64,000 nucleotides of DNA from Mesorhizobium sp. B2-4-3 (GTDB lineage Bacteria > Pseudomonadota > Alphaproteobacteria > Rhizobiales > Rhizobiaceae). Shown here piece by piece: positions 60,357 to 64,000 of this stretch. The notes beneath the pieces were generated by a model that saw nothing but the letters and a program-made list of their open reading frames with translations, was not told where the DNA came from and ran no database searches. How positions within the stretch are numbered: the first letter of the stretch is position 1; every line of letters starts with the position of its first letter. Position numbers and translations under genes: made by a program. The stretch lies in the NCBI RefSeq assembly GCF_006442815.1, contig NZ_VFVL01000005.1, forward strand, positions 205,806-269,805. Reading direction: 5' to 3'.

Positions 60357-62459
60357 ATGCTCGACAAGCGCTCCGGCTCGCGCCTCGCCAATCTTTGGGA
60401 CGATGCAAAAGCCGAAGGGATGAGCGGTCCCGAACTCCTGGTCTATCGCTCGAATACGCTGGGGTCCGACAAGCGCGTCACCAATTACGGCGGCGGCAAC
60501 ACCTCGTCCAAGGTCCGGCAGAAGGATCCGCTCACCGGCGAGGAGGTGGAAGTCCTCTGGGTCAAGGGCTCCGGTGGCGACAGCGCCTCGATCAAGCTTG
60601 ACGGTTTCGCCACGCTTTACATGGACAAGCTGCGTGCCATCAAAGGTCTTTATCGCGGCGTCGAGCACGAGGATGAGATGGTGGGCTATCTGCCCCACTG
60701 CACCTTCAACCTCAATCCGCGCGCGGCCTCGATCGATACGCCGCTGCACGCTTACGTGCCGAAGGCTTGCGTCGACCACATGCATCCCGACGCCATCATC
60801 GCGGTCGCCGCCGCCAAGGATTCCAGGGCGATCACCAAGGAGATTTTCGGCGACGCCATTGGCTGGCTGCCCTGGAAGCGGCCGGGCTTCGAGCTTGGCC
60901 TGTGGCTGGAGAAATTCTGCCTGGAAAATCCGGATGCCAAGGGCGTCGTGCTCGAAAGCCACGGCCTGTTCACCTGGGGCGACACGCCCAAGGAGTGCTA
61001 CGAGACGACGATCTCGGTGATCAACCAGGCGATCGACTGGTTCGAGCGCAAATCGCAGGGCAAGGCGATCTTCGGCGGCGAGGCGGTCCAGTCGCTCGAC
61101 GCACTGGCGCGCCGCGCCATCGCGGCCAAGCTGATGCCGAGAATCCGCGGCCTGATCTCCGAAAAGAGCCACAAGCTCGGCCATTTCGACGATCAGCCGG
61201 CCGTGCTCGAATTCGTCAATTCGAAGGACTTGCGGCCGCTGGCAGCGCTAGGCACCTCATGCCCCGATCACTTCCTGCGCACCAAGATCCGACCGTTGGT
61301 GATCGAGTTCGATCCGGCAAAGCCCGATGTCGACGCCGTCATCGCGCGGCTCGCGGGCGACATTGCCGAATACCGCGTCGGCTACCAAGCATACTATGAC
61401 AGCTGCAAGCATCCGGACTCGCCGGCCATCCGCGATCCCAATGCCGTGGTCTATCTGATGCCCGGCGTCGGCATGTTCACCTTCGCCGGCGACAAGGCGA
61501 CCGCGCGCATATCCGGCGAGTTCTATGTCAATGCCATCAATGTCATGCGCGGCGCCTCGACGGTCTCGTCCTATGTCGGCCTGCCGGCGCAGGAAGCCTT
61601 CGACATCGAATACTGGCAGCTCGAGGAAGCCAAGCTGCAGCGCCTGCCGAAGCCAAAGGCGCTGGCCGGCCAGATAGCGCTGGTCACCGGCGGCGCCGGC
61701 GGCATCGGCCGCGCCACCGCCAACCGGCTGCTGCGCGAAGGCGCATGCGTGGTGCTGGCCGACATCGACGAAGCGGCTTTAGCCAGCGCCAATGAGGAAC
61801 TGTCGAAAGCGTTCGGAAAAGACTTCGTCCGTCCGGTGCGCATCGATGTCACCTCCGAGGATCAAGTGCTTTCCGGCTTCGCCGAAACGTCGGTCGAATT
61901 CGGCGGCGTCGACATCCTGGTCTCGAATGCCGGCCTGGCTTCCTCGGCGCCGATCGAGGAAACGACGCTGGCGCTGTGGAACAAGAATATGGACATCCTG
62001 TCCACCGGCTATTTCCTGGTTTCGCGCGAGGCCTTCCGGTTGTTCCGCGCCCAGAACATCGGCGGCAATGTCGTCTTCGTCGCCTCCAAGAACGGGCTCG
62101 CCGCGTCGCCGAACGCGTCTGCCTATTGCACGGCCAAGGCGGCTGAGATCCATCTTGCCCGCTGCCTGGCGCTCGAGGGTGCGGAGGCGCAGATCAGGGT
62201 CAATGTCGTCAATCCGGACGCCGTGCTGCGCGGCTCCAAGATATGGACCGGCGAGTGGAAGGAACAGCGCGCCGCCGCCTACAAGATGTCGACCGACGAT
62301 CTCGAGGAGCATTACCGCTCGCGCTCGATGCTGAAGCGCTCGGTCTTCCCGGAAGACATTGCCGAGGCGATCTACTTCTTCGCCTCCGACATGTCGGCCA
62401 AATCGACCGGCAATATCGTCAACGTCGACGCCGGCAACGCGCAGAGTTTTACGCGCTAG
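60357..62459 (+). CDS. rhaD: Bifunctional rhamnulose-1-phosphate aldolase / lactaldehyde dehydrogenase RhaD
   Basis: 700 residues; the ATG at 60357 has GGGAGG seven bases upstream. The N-terminal ~440 residues are a class II aldolase/adducin domain (HMHPDAIIAVAAAKDS near 142 provides the metal histidines). The C-terminal ~260 residues are a short-chain dehydrogenase (ALVTGGAGGIGRATANRLL; catalytic YCTAKAAEIHLARCLALEG). The enzyme cleaves rhamnulose-1-phosphate and handles the lactaldehyde product. It is first in the rhaDI arm. Confidence 0.95.
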   Translation: MLDKRSGSRLANLWDDAKAEGMSGPELLVYRSNTLGSDKRVTNYGGGNTSSKVRQKDPLTGEEVEVLWVKGSGGDSASIKLDGFATLYMDKLRAIKGLYRGVEHEDEMVGYLPHCTFNLNPRAASIDTPLHAYVPKACVDHMHPDAIIAVAAAKDSRAITKEIFGDAIGWLPWKRPGFELGLWLEKFCLENPDAKGVVLESHGLFTWGDTPKECYETTISVINQAIDWFERKSQGKAIFGGEAVQSLDALARRAIAAKLMPRIRGLISEKSHKLGHFDDQPAVLEFVNSKDLRPLAALGTSCPDHFLRTKIRPLVIEFDPAKPDVDAVIARLAGDIAEYRVGYQAYYDSCKHPDSPAIRDPNAVVYLMPGVGMFTFAGDKATARISGEFYVNAINVMRGASTVSSYVGLPAQEAFDIEYWQLEEAKLQRLPKPKALAGQIALVTGGAGGIGRATANRLLREGACVVLADIDEAALASANEELSKAFGKDFVRPVRIDVTSEDQVLSGFAETSVEFGGVDILVSNAGLASSAPIEETTLALWNKNMDILSTGYFLVSREAFRLFRAQNIGGNVVFVASKNGLAASPNASAYCTAKAAEIHLARCLALEGAEAQIRVNVVNPDAVLRGSKIWTGEWKEQRAAAYKMSTDDLEEHYRSRSMLKRSVFPEDIAEAIYFFASDMSAKSTGNIVNVDAGNAQSFTR

Positions 62460-62474
62460 CACGCGCTTTCCCTT

Positions 62475-62590
62475 CTCCCCGTTTACGGGGAGTTGAGGAA
62501 CGGTCCGCGTAGCGGACGAAAAGCCAATTGCTTGGCTTTTCGAACAACGAAAGCCCGAAGGGCGGATGAGGGGCGGCGCCAGCCGAACGA
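62475..62590. repeat. REP-like repeat with three hairpins between rhaD and rhaI
   Basis: CTCCCCGTTTACGGGGAG (62475-62492), GTCCGC/GCGGAC (62503-62517) and CGAAAAGCCAA (62517-62527) / TTGGCTTTTCG (62532-62542) around TTGC form successive stems, followed by GAAGGGCGGATGAGGGGCGG. Related units lie at 15496 and 58155. It occupies most of the 148-base rhaD/rhaI gap. Confidence 0.65.
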
Positions 62591-62607
62591 GTTCTGGGAG
62601 GAATTGC

Positions 62608-63900
62608 ATGTCCGAAACAATTATCCGTGCCGATCTGGTCGCCAGCCACAACGCCGCGCGCAAACCAGACCTCGAACGCGACTACGCTTCGCTCGGCGAA
62701 CGCCTCGACCGCCGCGGCATCGCCATCGACGCGATCCGCGACAAGGTCGAGAAATTCGGCGTGGCTATCCCGTCCTGGGGCGTCGGCACCGGCGGCACGC
62801 GCTTTGCCCGTTTCCCCGGTGCCGGCGAGCCGCGCGACATCTTCGACAAGATCGAGGACTGCGCCGTCATCAGCCAGCTGACGCAGGCGACGCCTACCGT
62901 CTCGCTGCACATCCCGTGGGACAAGGCCGATGCGAACCGGCTGAAGCAGGCGGCGTCGCGCTTCGGCCTCGGCTTCGACGCCATGAATTCCAACACCTTC
63001 TCCGACACGAAGGACCAGAAGCTCTCCTACAAGTTCGGCTCGCTCTCGCATGCCGATGCCGGCACGCGCCGCCAGGCGGTCGAGCACAATCTCGAATGCA
63101 TCGAGATCGGCAGGACGCTCGGCTCGAAGGCGCTGACGGTGTGGATCGGCGACGGCTCGAATTTTCCTGGCCAAGTGAATTTTGCAAAAGCCTTCGAGCG
63201 CTATCTCGACGCCATGCGCGACATCTATGCCGGCCTGCCGGACGACTGGCGCCTGTTCACCGAGCACAAGATGTATGAGCCGGCCTTCTATTCGACCGTC
63301 GTGCAGGACTGGGGCACGAATTACATCATTGCCAAGGAGCTCGGCGACAAGGCCTTCTGCCTGGTCGACCTCGGCCATCACGCGCCCAACGTCAACATCG
63401 AGATGATCGTGTCGCGGCTGATCCAGTTCGGCAAGCTGGGCGGCTTCCACTTCAACGATTCCAAATATGGCGACGACGATCTCGACGCCGGCTCGATCGA
63501 CCCCTACCGGCTGTTCCTTGTCTTCAACGAGCTGGTCGATGCCGAGCTTTCGGGCGCCAAAGGCTTCAACCCCGCACATATGCTCGACCAGAGCCACAAC
63601 GTCACCGATCCCATCGAAAGCCTGATGCTGTCGGCGGTCGAGGTGCAGCGCGCCTATGCGCAGGCGCTGCTGGTCGACCGCAAGGCGCTGGATGGTTTCC
63701 AGGAGGAGAACGACGCGCTGATGGCGACGCAGACGCTGAAGGCGGCTTACCGCACTGACGTCGAGCCCATCCTTGCCATGGCGCGGCTGCGCACCGGCGG
63801 TGCCATCGATCCGGTCGCCGCCTATCGCGAAGCGGGTTACCGCGCGAGGGTCGCTGCTGAGCGGCCGGCTGTAGCGAGTGGCAGCGGCGGTATCGTCTGA
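62608..63900 (+). CDS. rhaI: L-rhamnose isomerase (rhizobial catabolic type)
   Basis: 430 residues; the ATG at 62608 has GGGAGGAA upstream. It converts L-rhamnose to L-rhamnulose. The TIM-barrel metal-site segments are seen: VWIGDGSNFPGQVNF, LFTEHKMYEPAFYSTVVQDWGTNYIIA, CLVDLGHHAPNVNIEMIV and FHFNDSKYGDDDLDAGSIDPYRLF, a set typical of the sugar isomerase family close to Pseudomonas stutzeri-type L-rhamnose isomerase. It is the second gene of the rhaDI arm. After it only 100 bases remain, carrying a partial CTCCCCCACAAGGAGGG repeat and no gene. Confidence 0.93.
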   Translation: MSETIIRADLVASHNAARKPDLERDYASLGERLDRRGIAIDAIRDKVEKFGVAIPSWGVGTGGTRFARFPGAGEPRDIFDKIEDCAVISQLTQATPTVSLHIPWDKADANRLKQAASRFGLGFDAMNSNTFSDTKDQKLSYKFGSLSHADAGTRRQAVEHNLECIEIGRTLGSKALTVWIGDGSNFPGQVNFAKAFERYLDAMRDIYAGLPDDWRLFTEHKMYEPAFYSTVVQDWGTNYIIAKELGDKAFCLVDLGHHAPNVNIEMIVSRLIQFGKLGGFHFNDSKYGDDDLDAGSIDPYRLFLVFNELVDAELSGAKGFNPAHMLDQSHNVTDPIESLMLSAVEVQRAYAQALLVDRKALDGFQEENDALMATQTLKAAYRTDVEPILAMARLRTGGAIDPVAAYREAGYRARVAAERPAVASGSGGIV

Positions 63901-64000
63901 GATTAGCTGATCTCCCCCACAAGGAGGGTTTTGCACGGGAGCCGATATTTAGCGCATGAGGCAGATGGGCGTTTTTTGAAAGGCGCTCGGGCCACTTTGG

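Noticed and set aside
1..64000. CRISPR array or insertion sequence
   Set aside because: No regularly spaced direct repeats, cas genes, transposase motifs or target-site duplications were seen; the repeats found are short palindromic intergenic elements.

Overview
This is a GC-rich (mostly about 63-66% by eye) chromosomal window from an alphaproteobacterium of the Rhizobiales, most like Mesorhizobium. The assignment rests on gene content seen here: class I lysyl-tRNA synthetase, GcrA, a SAM-II riboswitch before metZ, the chvE-gguABC sugar-uptake locus with gbpR, the rhizobial rhaRSTPQUK/rhaDI rhamnose locus, ALA-synthase-type hemA, and several families of dispersed palindromic intergenic repeats. 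No phage, insertion sequence, CRISPR array or plasmid functions were found.

Layout. 1-4.2 kb: end of an S24 peptidase gene, an exported SNase-like protein, lysK, a TerB-like protein and a solute-binding protein. 4.4-6.7 kb: a quorum-sensing unit (LuxR regulator, LuxI synthase, translationally coupled crotonase). 6.8-11.9 kb: PPK2, phoR, phoU, a CorA-type transporter and gcrA. 12.0-15.5 kb: argD-argF-hslO behind a terminator-containing leader. 15.7-20.2 kb: apaG, a GT21-like glycosyltransferase, riboswitch-controlled metZ, and dcd. 20.2-20.7 kb: a repeat-rich gap holding a decayed GIY-YIG gene. 20.7-27.3 kb: gguC-gguB-gguA-chvE with divergent gbpR. 27.3-31.4 kb: a protamine-like basic protein, a low-GC glycosyltransferase-like gene, three quinoprotein-accessory genes and tRNA-Gly(CCC). 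31.5-52.9 kb: mostly unlinked housekeeping and accessory genes (DUF6460, HDAC-like amidohydrolase, MATE, cysteine synthase, pyrD, an orphan NarL-type regulator, two MFS pumps, LysR, a methyltransferase/TetR pair, a transporter-fused hybrid histidine kinase, mscL, an aminotransferase, hemA, galE, dadA). 52.9-63.9 kb: the complete L-rhamnose locus in two divergent arms around a clear operator array.

How the genes work together. The rhamnose locus is self-contained: RhaS/T/P/Q import the sugar, RhaU interconverts anomers, RhaI, RhaK and RhaD carry out isomerisation, phosphorylation and aldol cleavage plus lactaldehyde oxidation, and RhaR (DeoR family) probably controls both arms. ChvE/GguAB import sugars under GbpR. 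LuxR/LuxI/crotonase probably make and sense an acyl-homoserine lactone whose acyl chain may be remodelled by the crotonase. The MBL hydrolase, SoxYZ-like carrier and CxxCW protein form a quinoprotein-associated module, but no quinoprotein dehydrogenase is present here.

The most noteworthy non-coding signals are the SAM-II riboswitch with its terminator before metZ, a terminator overlapping a 17-codon frame just before argD, the RhaR-type operator array, an inverted repeat pair with compensatory changes around the GIY-YIG remnant, and a family of nested palindromes sharing an AAAAGTG core.
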